DNA from: Luteimonas sp. FCS-9
GTDB lineage: Bacteria > Pseudomonadota > Gammaproteobacteria > Xanthomonadales > Xanthomonadaceae
DNA: 38,306 nucleotides
Direction of reading: 5' to 3'
Assembly (NCBI RefSeq): GCF_001014645.1
Contig: NZ_LASZ01000026.1
Span: forward strand, 1 to 38,306
The position numbers were made by a program, and so were the translations under genes. Positions 38,125 to 38,306 of the stretch are shown here, in pieces; positions within the stretch are counted from its first letter, which is position 1; each line of letters begins with the position of its first letter. The notes beneath the pieces were generated by a model. The model saw only the letters and a program-made list of their open reading frames with translations. It was not told where the DNA came from and made no database searches.

Positions 38125-38306
38125 ATGAACCCCGTGGACAGGACGTTCAGAGTGGTAAGTTTTTTCACTGGTCTGAGCTTTGGTATGGTTCTGCCTGTCT
38201 TGTTTATTTTTCTCAAAGGCAAGGGCATATCGAACATTGAGCTCGCAGTCCTCGCGGTGACCGCAACGGTTACGGCGACGTTGTTTGAACTGCCCAGCGG
38301 AAATAT
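38125..38306 (+). CDS. MFS transporter, N-terminal part (runs off the window)
   Basis: The first 60 codons start at ATG 38125, five bases after GAGGAA. They encode a first membrane helix (VVSFFTGLSFGMVLPVLFIFL), a short loop, and a second helix ending in ATLFELPSGN. This matches the MFS pattern in which helix 2 runs into the ELPTG-x-x-AD-x-x-GRK motif. The gap from the M16 gene is 24 nt, so it belongs to the same operon. It is probably an extra exporter or self-resistance pump. The end is outside the window. Confidence 0.72.
   Translation, partial: MNPVDRTFRVVSFFTGLSFGMVLPVLFIFLKGKGISNIELAVLAVTATVTATLFELPSGN

Overview
The first 24 kb is very GC-rich chromosomal DNA with gene content and gene order typical of Xanthomonadaceae (Lysobacter/Luteimonas-like gammaproteobacteria): nudJ-mnmA-hflD, clpS-clpA, infA, aat, trxB, ftsK-lolA-rarA, followed by a TonB receptor/CobN-like operon. 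The genus assignment is inferred from gene content and GC, not from a marker gene.

Layout. Bases 1-290 hold a cluster of GC-rich palindromic repeats. From 291 to 4126, reading leftward, lie a small unknown ORF, a two-TM methyl-accepting chemotaxis protein, and the overlapping trio hflD/mnmA/nudJ. Bases 4313-7004 carry clpS-clpA (N-degron proteolysis), closed by a strong bidirectional hairpin terminator. From 7112 to 11867, leftward, are infA, aat, a COG3146/GNAT-type protein, a DUF2254 membrane protein and trxB, then rightward ftsK, lolA, rarA and a small DUF4124-like secreted protein. From 17269 to 23934, leftward, is a four-gene operon: TonB receptor, signal-peptide-bearing CobN-like chelatase, ExbB-like protein and DUF2149 protein. 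Its gene content resembles the Bacteroidota hmuRS(T)UV haem operons. Its promoter carries a dyad resembling a Zur/Fur-type operator. Bases 24399-25846 encode a GNAT-Rnk fusion and a second DUF4124-like protein.

Bases 25847-27480 are decayed mobile DNA: a tandem 31-nt repeat and an IS3-family transposase broken by a stop codon and indels. Immediately after this scar, base composition and codon use change sharply to an AT-richer style. From about 27667 to the right edge everything is on the + strand and forms one apparent operon for a ribosomally made, post-translationally modified peptide (RiPP). The precursor is a 52-residue peptide, preceded by a consensus sigma70 promoter and missing from a simple long-ORF list. 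Its C-terminus (TPTTIWAIAIITSAAEC) ends in a single Cys, five positions after a Thr. Downstream are an intact APH-fold kinase, a HopA1-family protein, a Yip1-type membrane protein, a MacA-like adaptor, a MacB-type ATPase and permease as separate genes, a second APH-like protein that has lost the catalytic Asp, an EpiD-type flavoprotein cysteine decarboxylase, an 890-residue M16 metallopeptidase and the start of an MFS transporter.

The expected logic is: the kinase phosphorylates Ser/Thr, phosphate is eliminated to Dha/Dhb, the terminal Cys is oxidatively decarboxylated, and the two join in an Avi(Me)Cys ring with help from the HopA1-type protein. The M16 protein may trim the leader or product, and a MacAB-like plus MFS route exports it. 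The enzyme set is that of class V lanthipeptides and thioamitides, both known mainly from actinomycetes. Finding it here in a Gram-negative, with a MacAB-type exporter and an M16 protease and without a visible YcaO/TfuA pair, is the main result of this window.
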